DNA from: JAVBMP01 sp031552195
Lineage (GTDB): Bacteria; Desulfobacterota; Desulfovibrionia; Desulfovibrionales; Desulfovibrionaceae
DNA: 64,000 bases
Direction of reading: 5' to 3'
Assembly: GCA_031552195.1 (NCBI GenBank)
Contig: JAVBMT010000015.1
Coordinates: 3,204 to 67,203, forward strand
In this document: positions 27,073 to 37,321 of the stretch, in pieces
Numbering within the stretch: the stretch's first letter is position 1
Layout: every line of letters starts with the position of its first letter
Position numbers and translations under genes: made by a program
The notes under the pieces: generated by a model
Seen by the model: the letters and a program-made list of their open reading frames with translations, nothing else
What the model was told of the DNA's origin: nothing
The model's database searches: none

Positions 27073-27918
27073 ATGGCTGACCTATCAGACGAACATTTCG
27101 GCATTATCGCCGGCGGGGGGCAATTTCCTTTCATCATAGCGCGCGAGCTGCGCAAACGCGGTTTACGCTCCGCCATATGCGCCTTTGCCGACAACACCGA
27201 TCCGGCCCTGGAAAAGGAAGCGGACGCTTTTACAATGATTTATCTCGGCCAGGTGGGAAAGCTTCTTGATTTCTTCCATAAGCACAATGTGACCAAGCTC
27301 TGCATGGCCGGATCAATAAAGAAACCCAAAGCCCTGTCCCTGCGCCCGGACATGCGCGCGGCCAAACTGTTTATCAGGCTGCGTGAAGCGAACAAAGGCG
27401 GAGACGACGCCATTCTGCGCCTTCTGGCGCAAGAGCTGGCTTCTGAGGGCATAAGCGTGGTCGGCGCGGCCGACCTTGCGCCTGACCTGCGCGGCCCGGC
27501 CGGCGTTCTGACCAAGCGCAAACCCGGCAAGGAAGAATGGGCGGACCTGAACTACGCCTGGCCCATCGGAAAAACCCTCGGACAATATGACATCGGCCAG
27601 TGCCTCGTGGCGCGCCAAGGCATGGTGGTGGCGGTTGAAGCCATTGAAGGCACCAACGCCGCCCTGCTCCGGGCCGCCGAACTGGCCGGGGCGGGCTGCA
27701 CAGCCCTGAAAACCCTGAAGCCGGGGCAGGATGAAAGGCTGGACCTGCCGAGCATAGGGCTGGATACCGTGCGCCTGCTCATTGAAAAACAATATGCCTG
27801 CCTGGCCTACGAAGCCGGACACACACTTTTCTTCGACCGTGAAGCCGCGGTTGCCGAAGCGGACAAACACGGCCTCTGCATCGTCGGCCTGACGCCTGAG
27901 CTTCTGCAACGCCCCTGA
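27073..27918 (+). CDS. lpxI: UDP-2,3-diacylglucosamine pyrophosphatase LpxI
   Basis: It hydrolyses UDP-2,3-diacylglucosamine to lipid X in lipid A synthesis, replacing LpxH in many non-enteric Gram-negatives. The 281-residue length is typical. Family features are the N-terminal GIIAGGGQFPFIIARELRKRG, the SIKKPKALSLRPD loop, the RRG-less middle GGDDAILRLLAQELASEG and the C-terminal LPSIGLDTVRLLIEKQ. It is convergent with the rRNA methyltransferase gene, and only seven bases separate the stops. Confidence 0.92.
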   Translation: MADLSDEHFGIIAGGGQFPFIIARELRKRGLRSAICAFADNTDPALEKEADAFTMIYLGQVGKLLDFFHKHNVTKLCMAGSIKKPKALSLRPDMRAAKLFIRLREANKGGDDAILRLLAQELASEGISVVGAADLAPDLRGPAGVLTKRKPGKEEWADLNYAWPIGKTLGQYDIGQCLVARQGMVVAVEAIEGTNAALLRAAELAGAGCTALKTLKPGQDERLDLPSIGLDTVRLLIEKQYACLAYEAGHTLFFDREAAVAEADKHGLCIVGLTPELLQRP

Positions 27919-27925
27919 ACCACGC

Positions 27926-29227
27926 CTATTTCGCCAGTAAAATCCTGCCGCCTTGAGCGCGCAAGCGGCACAGCGGCAGGCCGTGAAAATAAAGCCCGAC
28001 CTCATGCGTTCCGCTTGCGGGCGTTTTCAGGCTCTGCCCGGAAAGCAAGGCCTGAACAGGAGCGCAATCCTCTACGTTCAGCACGGCGGCCCCGCGTTTT
28101 TCCGCTTCTTCCGCCTTGGGCATCAAAGCCCGCAACGCCAGCGACGGGCGGCCCAGGGCGGCCTTGCCCAAAGGAAAAGGACGCCAGGCGAAAGGCATGG
28201 GCAAAAGTTCCAACGCCGGGGCAGGATAAAACCAGAGGGTGCCGTTCCGGGCGGCCAACGCTCCTGGGGGCAGCAGGGAAACATCCGCCAGAGGCCCTTC
28301 CAGGCTGGCCGGACTGACAAAATGCGCCTCAGTCTGAGGCTCGCCAGCCGGATTCGCCTGGCAGGACCAGGCGGCTCCGGGGGCCTTGCCCAAAGCGGCG
28401 ATAAAAAACCCCTGCCCGCGCGGCGAATCCGGCGCAACCCGCAAAACTCCCGGAGTTGAGTCAAGCTCCGGCTCAGCGAAGCTGAACCCGCGAAAAGGGA
28501 CCAAGGGTAAAAGCTCAAGCCCGAGTTCACGCGTGGCCCAATCTACCTGTTCTTCATTTTCCTCGATATTGGTGGTGCAGGTGGAATAAACCAGCCTGCC
28601 GCCCGGGCGCAGAAGGCGCGCGGCCTCGCGCAGCAAAAGCCTTTGCAGGCCTACCAGGGGCTTCACCTTGTCGCCCCGCCAAAGCTCCATGACTTGCGGA
28701 TTTTTTTCGGCCGTGCCCCAGCCGCTGCACGGGGGGTCAAGCATGATCTGGTCCCATAATCCGTCCGGCAAGGGAATATGTTCTCCGGGCTGGGTGGTGG
28801 TGCCGCACTGCAAAAGATTCAGCCCTTCAAGGTTGCGCCGCAAAGTGGCCAGGCGTTTAGCCGAAGGCTCGTTGCCCAGCACGAACCCGCAAGGCCCTGC
28901 CAACTGCGCCAGCAGGCCGGTTTTGCTGCCGGGGCTGGCGCACATGTCGAGCACCGTGCTTCCTGGGGCCGGGTTCAGAGCCAAGGGCGGAAGCATCGAT
29001 GAAGGATCTTGAATGTAGATATAACCGAAGCGCGCGGCCAGGCTGCCGCCCAAGGGAAAAGGCTCGGCCAGCAGACGGCGGGCCAGGGGAAAATAAGGTT
29101 CCGGCTCAAAGCGATAGCCTTGCGCCTCGAGCAGGGCTTCCACCAAAGGCGCTTCCCCTTCCGCGCAAAGCAGGCGGAAAAAACGTTCAGGCGCGGCCTT
29201 GGCCGGGGAAATGGGTTTTTGTTTCAT
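27926..29227 (-). CDS. RsmB/RsmF-type (NOL1/NOP2/Sun) rRNA m5C methyltransferase
   Basis: A SAM-dependent RNA cytosine-C5 methyltransferase. The start at 29227 (MKQKPISPAKAAPERFFRLL) is preferred over 29266 because GGGAG is suitably placed before it; the length is then 433 residues. SAM motif I is LDMCASPGSKTGLLAQL, motif IV contains the Cys (LDPPCSGWGTAEKNP) and motif VI the catalytic Cys (VYSTCTTNIEENEEQV). A C-terminal PUA-like or RsmF-like tail follows. The exact rRNA position (16S m5C967 or m5C1407 type) cannot be decided from sequence alone. Confidence 0.9.
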   Translation of the reverse strand: MKQKPISPAKAAPERFFRLLCAEGEAPLVEALLEAQGYRFEPEPYFPLARRLLAEPFPLGGSLAARFGYIYIQDPSSMLPPLALNPAPGSTVLDMCASPGSKTGLLAQLAGPCGFVLGNEPSAKRLATLRRNLEGLNLLQCGTTTQPGEHIPLPDGLWDQIMLDPPCSGWGTAEKNPQVMELWRGDKVKPLVGLQRLLLREAARLLRPGGRLVYSTCTTNIEENEEQVDWATRELGLELLPLVPFRGFSFAEPELDSTPGVLRVAPDSPRGQGFFIAALGKAPGAAWSCQANPAGEPQTEAHFVSPASLEGPLADVSLLPPGALAARNGTLWFYPAPALELLPMPFAWRPFPLGKAALGRPSLALRALMPKAEEAEKRGAAVLNVEDCAPVQALLSGQSLKTPASGTHEVGLYFHGLPLCRLRAQGGRILLAK

Positions 29228-29457
29228 GTCATGCCGCTCCCAAACTGTCTTGTCGTTTGCCGGCATAAGTTTTTCCGGCTGATGGCATCACGCGAATATC
29301 ATGAAGCCCGCCCGCGTACAAGGTTCAAAAACATGCCCGCCGGTCCGTCCGGATTTTTTCATTTCACCCCGCATTGCGCAGAAAATGATTATGTTATATA
29401 AGCAATCAAACTTTTTGCGCGGTTTTCATACCTATTCAGCCGCTAAAGGAACCTTTG

Positions 29458-29799
29458 ATGTCCGACCATGCTTCCAAACCCGCCGTCAGCAGGGAACAGG
29501 TGCTCGCAACCGCCGCCCTGGCCAGAATAGACCTCACGCAAACGTATGCCGGAACATCCTCTCCGGAACAGGCCGAAGAGGAAATAACCCGGATGGCCGA
29601 ACAGATAAACACCGTAATCGGATATATGGATATTCTGAACTCTGTGGATACCGCCGGGGTGGAACCTCTTTATTCGCCGATGCTCAACGTGGCTGAACCG
29701 CGCGAAGACGTGGCCCGAAAACTGCTCACCGCTGAGGAAATTCTTGCCAACGCCCCCAAAAAGCAGGGAACCTTCTTTGTCGTTCCGCCCGCTATTTAG
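29458..29799 (+). CDS. gatC: Asp-tRNA(Asn)/Glu-tRNA(Gln) amidotransferase subunit C
   Basis: A small 113-residue subunit that stabilises GatA-GatB during transamidation of mischarged tRNAs. The start is ATG 29458 with AAAGGA eight bases upstream. Family features are VLATAALARIDL, INTVIGYMDILNSVDTAGVEP and the C-terminal FFVVPPAI. It lies 77 bases before gatA. gatB is not in the window. Confidence 0.92.
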   Translation: MSDHASKPAVSREQVLATAALARIDLTQTYAGTSSPEQAEEEITRMAEQINTVIGYMDILNSVDTAGVEPLYSPMLNVAEPREDVARKLLTAEEILANAPKKQGTFFVVPPAI

Positions 29800-29876
29800 G
29801 GTGATATAACCGGAACCGGGCCGTTCGCTTTTATGGAGCGTTTCATTTTCTGTAACTTTGTTTTTCAGGATCAGCC

Positions 29877-31370
29877 ATGACCCCATTATATAAACATTCC
29901 CTGACTGAACTTCGCCAAAAGCTGGCCTCAGGCGAAACTACCCCAACAGAAGCGGTTGCCGCCTCCCTTGACCGCATCAAGGCCACAGAGCCTCAGATAA
30001 ACGCCTGCATAACGGTTTGCGCGGAAAAAGCCCTGGCCGAAGCGGCCGCTCTGGAAAATTCTCCGAATGCGGCCAAAGACAGGGCGGACACAGCCGGAAA
30101 ACCGCTTTGGGGCGTTCCGCTCACCCTGAAAGACGTTATTTGCGCAAAGGGCGTGCCCATGACCTGCGCTTCGCACACCCTGAGCGGCTTCATTCCGCCC
30201 TATGACGCCACCGTGGCCGTTCTGCTGCGCGAGGCCGGCGGCATTGTCACGGCTAAAACCAACCTTGATGAATTCGCCATGGGATCCAGCACGGAATCTT
30301 CGGCCTTCGGCCCAAGTAAAAACCCGTGGGACACCAGCCGGGTGCCTGGCGGTTCAAGCGGCGGATCGGCCGCTTCGCTGGCGGCCTGCCAAGCCTTCGG
30401 GTCTCTGGGCTCAGACACGGGCGGCTCAATACGGCAGCCGGCCGGGCTTTGCGGCTGCGTAGGCCTCAAGCCGACTTACGGGCGGGTTTCACGCTATGGG
30501 GCGGCGGCTTACGCCAGCTCTTTCGACCAGGTCGGGCCGATGGCTCGCAACGTTCAAGACTGCGCGGTCCTGTTCGGCGTAATCGCCGGATATGACCCTA
30601 AAGACCCCACCAGCTCACAGCTTCCGGCCCCCGATTTAAACGGCGTTTGTTCCGGCAAGGATTTGCAGGGGCTTGTGCTGGGCCTGCCGGAAGAATACTG
30701 GCTTGCCGAAAGCGGCGCCAGCAACCTTTCGCCGGAAGTGGAAAACGCCTGCCGGGCGGCGGTGCAAACCGCGCGCGAACTTGGCGCCACCATAAAAAAA
30801 GTTTCCCTGCCTTACCTCCTGCACGGAGTGGCCGCCTATTATATCCTGGCCTCGGCCGAAGCCTCCACCAACCTGGCCCGCTTTGACGGAATGCGCTACG
30901 GCTTGCGCCGGGGCGACGAGAAAAACCTGATCTCGACCTATGTGGATTCACGCTCCCAGGGCTTCGGAGAAGAAGTGAAACGCCGCATCCTGCTGGGAAC
31001 TTACGTTTTGTCAGCCGGTTATTATGACGCCTATTACACCAAGGCGGCCAAGGTGCGGCGACTTATCCAGGAAGACTACCGGCGCGCCCTGCTGGACTGC
31101 GACGCCCTGCTGGCCCCGGCCTGCCCCACAACGGCATGGAAACCTGGGGCTTTTGCCGGAAACGTGCTTGCCGCCTATAAAATGGATATACTTACCCTTG
31201 GCCTGAACCTGGCCGGTTTGCCCGGCCTTTCGCTGCCGGTTGGCCTGGGGGCGGAGAGCGGCATGCCCGTCGGCTTGCAAATTATGGGCCGCCCTTTTGA
31301 CGAGGCGAAAATACTCTCTATAGGCCATGTTCTCGAACAGGCCGTGCACGCTCCGGCCTGCGATTTTTAA
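29877..31370 (+). CDS. gatA: Asp-tRNA(Asn)/Glu-tRNA(Gln) amidotransferase subunit A
   Basis: The 497-residue amidase subunit releases ammonia from glutamine for the GatCAB complex. The Ser-cisSer-Lys triad is visible: Lys in LTLKDVICAKG, cis-Ser in GGSSGGSAAS and nucleophile Ser in GSDTGGSIRQPAG. The GRVSRYGAAAYASSFDQVGP stretch is characteristic of GatA among amidases. It follows gatC in the same direction. Confidence 0.97.
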   Translation: MTPLYKHSLTELRQKLASGETTPTEAVAASLDRIKATEPQINACITVCAEKALAEAAALENSPNAAKDRADTAGKPLWGVPLTLKDVICAKGVPMTCASHTLSGFIPPYDATVAVLLREAGGIVTAKTNLDEFAMGSSTESSAFGPSKNPWDTSRVPGGSSGGSAASLAACQAFGSLGSDTGGSIRQPAGLCGCVGLKPTYGRVSRYGAAAYASSFDQVGPMARNVQDCAVLFGVIAGYDPKDPTSSQLPAPDLNGVCSGKDLQGLVLGLPEEYWLAESGASNLSPEVENACRAAVQTARELGATIKKVSLPYLLHGVAAYYILASAEASTNLARFDGMRYGLRRGDEKNLISTYVDSRSQGFGEEVKRRILLGTYVLSAGYYDAYYTKAAKVRRLIQEDYRRALLDCDALLAPACPTTAWKPGAFAGNVLAAYKMDILTLGLNLAGLPGLSLPVGLGAESGMPVGLQIMGRPFDEAKILSIGHVLEQAVHAPACDF

Positions 31371-31495
31371 AATTCCACGCCGGCCCGCCGGAAAATAATA
31401 CGGAGTCATATTGTTTTAAAAATATCTTGTTTTATCGTCCACGGCATATTATTTAAAGTGGAATGTATTTCAACAGACATCACGAAGGAAGAGTT

Positions 31496-32503
31496 ATGAA
31501 ATTCACCAAAGTGTTCAGCCTGCTGCTTCTGCTTTTAATCTGCCCCTCTTTCGCCGCTTACGGCGCGGCTGAGAGCGTTGTGGACAAAAGCGGCTGGCCC
31601 AGCCATTTGCGCTTTCTTACCGGCCCCAACGGCGGGCAATGGTTTATGATGGGCGAACCTATCGCCGACCTTCTCAGCAAACACGTTCTTCCCTCAACCA
31701 GCCGCATAGGCGGCGGAGTGGCCAATATCGCCAGCCTGAATGAGCGTATGGGCGATCTCGGCTTCAGCCTCAGTTGCTTCCTGGGGGCCGGGCAATCCGG
31801 CGAAGAAGAATACAAGCATCTTAAAACGGACAATACCGTTCTGCTGGCCAATGTTTACCCGCAAGTGCTGTACTTTCTGATCCGTAAAGAGTTCGCCGAA
31901 AAAAACGGCATAAAAGACGTAAAAACGTTGCTGGAAGCTGACATTCCCCTGCGCTTCGCCACCCTGAAACCGGGAACGGCCTCTGAATTTATCCTGAACA
32001 TGGTGCTGAAATACGGCTACGGCACAACCGTTGAAAAGCTGCGCGCCAAGGGCTGGACTGTTTCTTTCAATAATTATGCGGAAGTGGCCGATAATTTCGT
32101 CACCGGAGAAATAGACTGTTTCGCATACACAGCCGGCACGTCCGTTCCGCTTATCCTCACCATGGAAAAGCACACGGAAGTAATAATCCTGCCCATTGAA
32201 GACAGCGTTCTTGACATTATGGCCAAGAAATTTTCCACCTCGTCCTACACCATAGAGCCTGGCAACTACAAGTCCATTACGTCTCCGGTAACCACCCTGA
32301 GCGACTATACCTGCATTATCGTGCGCAAAGACCTTCCCGACAGCCTGGTTTATATGATCAACAAAACTCTTTGGGAAAACAGGCAGAAAATTATCGACAT
32401 TGTCGTCGACTTCAAAGGGCTTACCCCCAAAACCGCTCTTCCCCAAGGACTGCCCGTGCACCCCGGCTCCGTCCTTTACTGGAACGAGCTGAACAAAAAG
32501 TGA
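31496..32503 (+). CDS. TAXI-family TRAP-type periplasmic binding protein
   Basis: The start at 31496 is chosen over 31463: GAAGGAAGAG precedes it and the product begins with a clear Sec signal ([20 protein letters not shown], cut near YGA). The 335-residue protein has the TAXI opening [20 protein letters not shown] and [20 protein letters not shown]. There is no DctQM/4TM permease next to it. Instead its stop lies 13 bases before a hybrid histidine kinase. This arrangement suggests the protein is a ligand sensor for the kinase rather than a transport component (inference). TAXI ligands are typically small carboxylates or amino acids. Confidence 0.9.
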   Translation: MKFTKVFSLLLLLLICPSFAAYGAAESVVDKSGWPSHLRFLTGPNGGQWFMMGEPIADLLSKHVLPSTSRIGGGVANIASLNERMGDLGFSLSCFLGAGQSGEEEYKHLKTDNTVLLANVYPQVLYFLIRKEFAEKNGIKDVKTLLEADIPLRFATLKPGTASEFILNMVLKYGYGTTVEKLRAKGWTVSFNNYAEVADNFVTGEIDCFAYTAGTSVPLILTMEKHTEVIILPIEDSVLDIMAKKFSTSSYTIEPGNYKSITSPVTTLSDYTCIIVRKDLPDSLVYMINKTLWENRQKIIDIVVDFKGLTPKTALPQGLPVHPGSVLYWNELNKK

Positions 32504-32516
32504 CAATCCTGACGGA

Positions 32517-34829
32517 ATGAAAAAATTACGCACGCAGCTTCTTTTGCCTTTTATGGTGGGCGCGACGTTTCTCACCGCCTGTCTGGCCGTATATACGTAT
32601 ACATCGGCCAGAAAGGCGGTTGAGGACGCAATGATCACAATTTCAGAAGCGAAAACAGCCCATGTGTCAAACTCCATAACGCTGACCTTCCGCTCCCTTT
32701 CAAGCGCGCTGCAAAGCAGCGTGGCCGACCAGCATGTTGTCAATATCTTCAAGGCCGGGGAAGACGACGCCACCGTCAGGCGAGAGGCCACGGAATGGCT
32801 GAACATACTTACCCACAACAACGACCATTACCGCGACATTCTTATCGTCAACAAGGAAGGGAAGTGCCTGGTGTCCAGCAATCCGGGCAATATCGGAGAG
32901 TCTTTCATCGACCAGCCCTATGTGCAAAAGGCCCTTAACGGCTCCTTCAACTTCGGTGAACCTTCCGTAGGAAAACTGACCAAAAATTTCACCATTATTT
33001 CCGCCGGGCCTATTGATTCCCTGCTTGGGATTGACGGCGCCATGATAATTATCAACGATATTCCGCGCATCGTTAATTACGATTTGCCGAAAAATGGCGA
33101 AGAAGAAAATATTTTCACCATATTGGTCACCCCGGAAGGGCGTTTGGCCGCCCACCCTGATTTAAAACTGATGGGCACCACGCAGCCCGAACTGAAAGAA
33201 CTTTACAACAAACTGGCTGAAAAAAGCGAAAACCTGGATATGCAGGTTGAATATTCGTTTCAGGGGCAAACTTATGTCGGTTGCGCCAGCGTTGAGCCGC
33301 AAACCAAATGGCTGGTCATATCGTCCGATCTGAAACGCCATGTTTTCGCCCCCGCCACCCAGGTAGGCACCGTGGTGATGGGCCTGAGCCTGGCCTTTCT
33401 TGTCATTACCAGTTCAACCGTGGCCCGTGTGGCCAACGGCATTCTTAATTCGTTGTTTTCCCTTATAGACTACGCCCAACGCATCGCTTCAGGAGATTTC
33501 AAACACGAACTCGGGCCTACCACGCGCGAGGACGAACTCGGAACCTTGCATAACGCCCTGCAAAGCCTTGTGAAATCTTTACAGGCCATGCTTGAGGAAA
33601 CTCAGGTGGCCAACGAGATGAAAGGGCAGTTTCTCGCCAATATGAGCCATGAAATACGCACCCCTCTTAACGCGATAATCGGCATGACGCACCTTTCACT
33701 GCGCGACGGCAACCTGCCGGAAAAACAGCGCGCCTATATGGATAAAATCCAGCTCGCCGCCAAGTCGCTGCTGGGGGTCATCAACGATATCCTCGACCTT
33801 TCCAAGGTTGAGGCCGGCATGCTCAGCATGGAAAAAACCCCGTTCAACCTGCGCGACACCGTGAACAACGTTCTTGACATCCACAGGGAAAACGCCAGCG
33901 TGAAAGGCCTTGAACTAAGCCTGGAATATCCCGGGGGAACTCCTGACAATTTCATGGGGGACCCGTTACGCATAACGCAGGTTATGAGCAACCTGCTCAG
34001 CAACGCCATCAAATTTACTTCCAACGGTTCCGTAAAGGTCAGGGTTTATGAGGATGACCTGCCGGAAGACGCTGTTCCGCATGACGCTGGCCGGGCGGAA
34101 AACGAGGAGGTTACGGAAACGCTTGCCCCGCCGCCGCCTCAGCGTTGCCTGCGCGTTGACGTGATCGACAGCGGAATAGGCATGACGCAGGAAGTGCTCA
34201 CCAAGCTTTTCCAGCCTTTTACCCAGGCTGACGCGTCCATAAGCCGCAAATTTGGCGGAACCGGCCTTGGCTTGGCCATTTCAGACCGCCTGGTCAAACT
34301 TATGGGCGGAGAATTCACGGTAACCAGCACGCCCGGGAAGGGAACCTGCTTCAGTTTCTATATGCAGCTTGAAGAAGCTGAAAAACAGGTTGCGGAAAAA
34401 GAAGAAGAACTTCCCCTGGATGTCGCCTTCCAGCGCCTGAACATAGGCGGGCGCCCTATTTTGATCGCCGAAGACAACGAGATGAACCAGTTTATCATTC
34501 AGGAACTTATGGCTCCGTCAGGCGCCAGGCTCCATATCGCCGACAACGGCAGCCTGGCGGTTGAAGCCATGGAAAAATATGACTTCGACATGATACTGAT
34601 GGACATGCAAATGCCGATAATGGACGGATTGCAAGCCACGCAGATCATACGGTCCACGGAAAAAGGCCGTGGCATACCAATTATCGCGGTTACGGCCAAC
34701 GCCATGGAAGACGACCGCACCAAGGGCATGGCCGTGGGCATGAATGATTACCTGACCAAACCGATCGAACCTTACGAATTGCTGCGCGTACTTAAAACCT
34801 GGATGCCTCTGGGAGCGTATTCCGGCTGA
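32517..34829 (+). CDS. hybrid sensor histidine kinase (Cache-like sensor, HAMP, HisKA, HATPase, receiver)
   Basis: A 770-residue inner-membrane kinase. An N-terminal membrane segment (about 5-24, [20 protein letters not shown]) is followed by a periplasmic double-Cache-like domain (about 35-280, with [17 protein letters not shown]), a second membrane segment (about 290-310) and HAMP. The H-box has the phospho-acceptor His at residue 378 ([14 protein letters not shown]). N-box [15 protein letters not shown]1 DSGIGM and G2 GGTGLGLAI follow. The C-terminal receiver has the acceptor Asp at about 696 ([11 protein letters not shown]) and Lys in LTKPIEP. There is no DNA-binding output, so a separate response regulator or phosphotransfer protein is expected. 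It is co-directional with the TAXI gene upstream and a porin downstream. Confidence 0.93.
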   Translation: MKKLRTQLLLPFMVGATFLTACLAVYTYTSARKAVEDAMITISEAKTAHVSNSITLTFRSLSSALQSSVADQHVVNIFKAGEDDATVRREATEWLNILTHNNDHYRDILIVNKEGKCLVSSNPGNIGESFIDQPYVQKALNGSFNFGEPSVGKLTKNFTIISAGPIDSLLGIDGAMIIINDIPRIVNYDLPKNGEEENIFTILVTPEGRLAAHPDLKLMGTTQPELKELYNKLAEKSENLDMQVEYSFQGQTYVGCASVEPQTKWLVISSDLKRHVFAPATQVGTVVMGLSLAFLVITSSTVARVANGILNSLFSLIDYAQRIASGDFKHELGPTTREDELGTLHNALQSLVKSLQAMLEETQVANEMKGQFLANMSHEIRTPLNAIIGMTHLSLRDGNLPEKQRAYMDKIQLAAKSLLGVINDILDLSKVEAGMLSMEKTPFNLRDTVNNVLDIHRENASVKGLELSLEYPGGTPDNFMGDPLRITQVMSNLLSNAIKFTSNGSVKVRVYEDDLPEDAVPHDAGRAENEEVTETLAPPPPQRCLRVDVIDSGIGMTQEVLTKLFQPFTQADASISRKFGGTGLGLAISDRLVKLMGGEFTVTSTPGKGTCFSFYMQLEEAEKQVAEKEEELPLDVAFQRLNIGGRPILIAEDNEMNQFIIQELMAPSGARLHIADNGSLAVEAMEKYDFDMILMDMQMPIMDGLQATQIIRSTEKGRGIPIIAVTANAMEDDRTKGMAVGMNDYLTKPIEPYELLRVLKTWMPLGAYSG

Positions 34830-34890
34830 TCCGGTCCTCCGGAAACTTTATAAATATGCAAAGGCTCCACTGGGCGTAAAGCGGGGCGTG

Positions 34891-36375
34891 ATGTTTATTG
34901 CTTTAAGAAACAACCCGCAACGTCCCCGCGCGTTGCTTGCCCGAGTTGCGTTCCACAAGTTTTTCCCGCCGTCGCTCATTCTTATTTTCTGCCTTACATC
35001 CGGCCTGGCCCTGGCGACCGAAGACCTGGCCCCGCCTTTGTCCGGGCAGCCCGAAGAAAAAACCAAAACTTTTTCCACCGGCGCAAATTTCTTTGACGAC
35101 GCCCAGCTCAGCGCAAGCCTGAATTATTTCCAGCGCAAACGAACCCGCTTCAATATGCGGCGCGGCGTTTTTGAAAACAACATAAGCCACGCCTCGCTGC
35201 TGGCCGGCGCGGATTTCAGTTCAGGTTTCATGGGCGGCGCGCTCGGGCTTGATTTCGGGGCGTATGGTTCAGCCGATCTTTACAACCACGGAGCCCCTGA
35301 CCATGAAATGAATTTTGCGCCCTGGAGCAGCCCGTGGCGGCCAGACTGGAACAAAACGGATACCGAAGACGGCGCGAGTTTTTACAAGGCCCACCTGAAA
35401 GCCAGATTCAACGGCATAGCCGGGGAAAAAGACAAGGGCCTGTGGCTGAAAGCCGGGTATTTTCAACCTTCCGGCCCTGGCGTTCTCGGCGTTAACTGGT
35501 CGTTTTTTCCAGGCGTTTACCTGGGAGCGGAGACAGGCCTGGACTATAAAGGCCTGGCTGTGGCCGCAAGCTACGTTACACAGTATAAGGCGCCGTGGTT
35601 CAAAGAAATGTACGGTTTCCGCCGGGCTGACGGCTCAACCGAGGTTGATTTCCTGTGGTCGCTAGGCGCGCGCTATAACTTCCGAAACGGCCTGAATATT
35701 GAATTGGCTTACGGGGAATCGGAAAATTTCCTGAAAAACGCGCAGTTCAAAGCCTCCTGCAACCGCAAGATCGGCGCTTCCGACCTGGATTTCGGCTATC
35801 ATCTTTACGCCATGGCCGATAGCGATGACGACAAAGGCTCGCCGGACAACAACTTTGACGGCATGGCCGCCCAGCACTTTTTATTCGCCCGCTATAACCT
35901 TGAGGACTGGACGGTCAGGCTTGAATTCACCTACACCGAGGCCGGGCAGTCCAGCCCGCTCCAGCCAGGGTATTTCGCCTACCGGCTGGTAGTTCCGTAC
36001 GGGGGGGCCAAGGGCGCCTACGCCCCCTGGTGGGACAGCCGTTCCGACTGGAACCATGACCGGGAAAAGGCCGTTTTCGCCGGAATATGGTATAATTTCA
36101 AGAAATTCGGGCTGCCTGAACTGCAAGCCGGGGCCAGCGCCGTTCACGGTTGGGGCGGAAGGGCTTACGGCGTCAAGGAAACGCTTGAAGAGTCGGCCTT
36201 CAGCCTTGATTTGGCTTACACCGCCGCTGAAGGCCTGTTCAAGGGTTCCAGCCTGAAACTGCATTACACAAGATACTACAATCACACCGATTTGCCCAGT
36301 TGGGTGGGATTCAAAAACGCATTCCAGGATGAACAAGACTTCAAGCTGATGCTGAGCGTACCGTTCACGTTGTAA
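34891..36375 (+). CDS. OprD-like outer-membrane porin
   Basis: A 494-residue beta-barrel protein that may start at GTG 34888 or ATG 34891. A hydrophobic signal segment (LILIFCLTSGLALA) ends near residue 40, and the mature part has the FFDDAQLSASLNYFQRKRTRF opening of OprD-family porins. The barrel ends in an amphipathic strand (FKLMLSVPFTL). OprD-type channels admit specific small molecules such as amino acids or carboxylates. It lies 61 bases after the hybrid kinase, which suggests that the TAXI protein, kinase and porin serve the same ligand. Confidence 0.8.
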   Translation: MFIALRNNPQRPRALLARVAFHKFFPPSLILIFCLTSGLALATEDLAPPLSGQPEEKTKTFSTGANFFDDAQLSASLNYFQRKRTRFNMRRGVFENNISHASLLAGADFSSGFMGGALGLDFGAYGSADLYNHGAPDHEMNFAPWSSPWRPDWNKTDTEDGASFYKAHLKARFNGIAGEKDKGLWLKAGYFQPSGPGVLGVNWSFFPGVYLGAETGLDYKGLAVAASYVTQYKAPWFKEMYGFRRADGSTEVDFLWSLGARYNFRNGLNIELAYGESENFLKNAQFKASCNRKIGASDLDFGYHLYAMADSDDDKGSPDNNFDGMAAQHFLFARYNLEDWTVRLEFTYTEAGQSSPLQPGYFAYRLVVPYGGAKGAYAPWWDSRSDWNHDREKAVFAGIWYNFKKFGLPELQAGASAVHGWGGRAYGVKETLEESAFSLDLAYTAAEGLFKGSSLKLHYTRYYNHTDLPSWVGFKNAFQDEQDFKLMLSVPFTL

Positions 36376-37081
36376 CTTCAAGCTTCTCGCGCATTTCCAC
36401 GCCGAAACTCGTCCGGCTTGCCGGAAGGGCGGCGCATCCGTGTCCACCCGCCTTCCGCTTTTCATCAGCCTTCCATTTCCGCGGAAAATATGATATATAA
36501 GCAAGGTAGGCGGAACATTTCAAGCGCGAAATGTTTTAAAAGAAACGCCCGCACCCGCCAAAAAAGCGGAAACGTAGCCCCTCTATCCGTCCCATCGGCC
36601 TAATTACCCTAAATTCAACAAATTCCGCCGCCTTCAGGCATAATTACTAAACGCTTGCTCCAGCTTCTTTTCCGCTTGAAAATGCTCGTACATAAAAGAG
36701 CGCAAAAAGGAGTGATTCTGTATACACCGAGCGCAAGCTCCAAAACGGGATATCCCACTTGATTGGGATAGACCTATATGGGCATGGATAAAAAGGTTCC
36801 CACCATTGAGAAGCCGCTTGGGTATTCTACTTGCTTGGTTATAATACCTTTAATTTATTAATTAATCTTGAAAAACATCCTCGCCTAATAGGACGCAGCT
36901 ATCCACAAAACAGCAAAATGAAATTATCCTGAAGTATGGAATTTCATTTGTCTAACCTTGATGTTAGGGATAACTTTTCCTATACTTTTTACAGTTATTT
37001 GCTGTTGATAACAGGCTCTTTTTAATACAAACCAGCTATAAGTAAAACTATTTAGCATTGTTACCCGAGGAAGGTGAAAAA
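36376..37081. other. intergenic stretch spanning the left edge of a low-GC island
   Basis: GC content drops noticeably from about 36600 rightwards. No gene is recognised. A 15-bp sequence CAAAAAGGAGTGATT (36703-36717) recurs inverted at 39414-39428. Confidence 0.5.
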
Positions 37082-37228
37082 ATGAAGTGGGAAGAATTGC
37101 GCAAGATTGATTCTCTACACCATCAGCTTAGGCAAATGCTGCAATCGAATGCGCATACACAATATAATGATAATCTTGCGGTTTTATTCTTAATAATTGG
37201 ACAGAAAGAAGCAGAACGTATCGACTGA
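37082..37228 (+). CDS. small ORF (48 aa) in the low-GC island
   Basis: ATG 37082 to TGA 37226-37228 encodes MKWEELRKIDSLHHQLRQML and 28 more residues, ending GQKEAERID. A good ribosome-binding site (GAGGAAGG) lies seven bases upstream. It has a helical, partly amphipathic pattern and no recognised domain. It precedes the Sel1-type gene by 93 bases on the same strand. It could be a small accessory protein of the island or a decayed fragment. Confidence 0.45.
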   Translation: MKWEELRKIDSLHHQLRQMLQSNAHTQYNDNLAVLFLIIGQKEAERID

Positions 37229-37321
37229 CTTGCCCCTAAAAAACTGGTCATTCCTTTGGTTATGCGCGATGAGGCTGTCGCCGCACCGCCATCCGCAGGG
37301 TAAGGAAAAATAAGGATAGTT

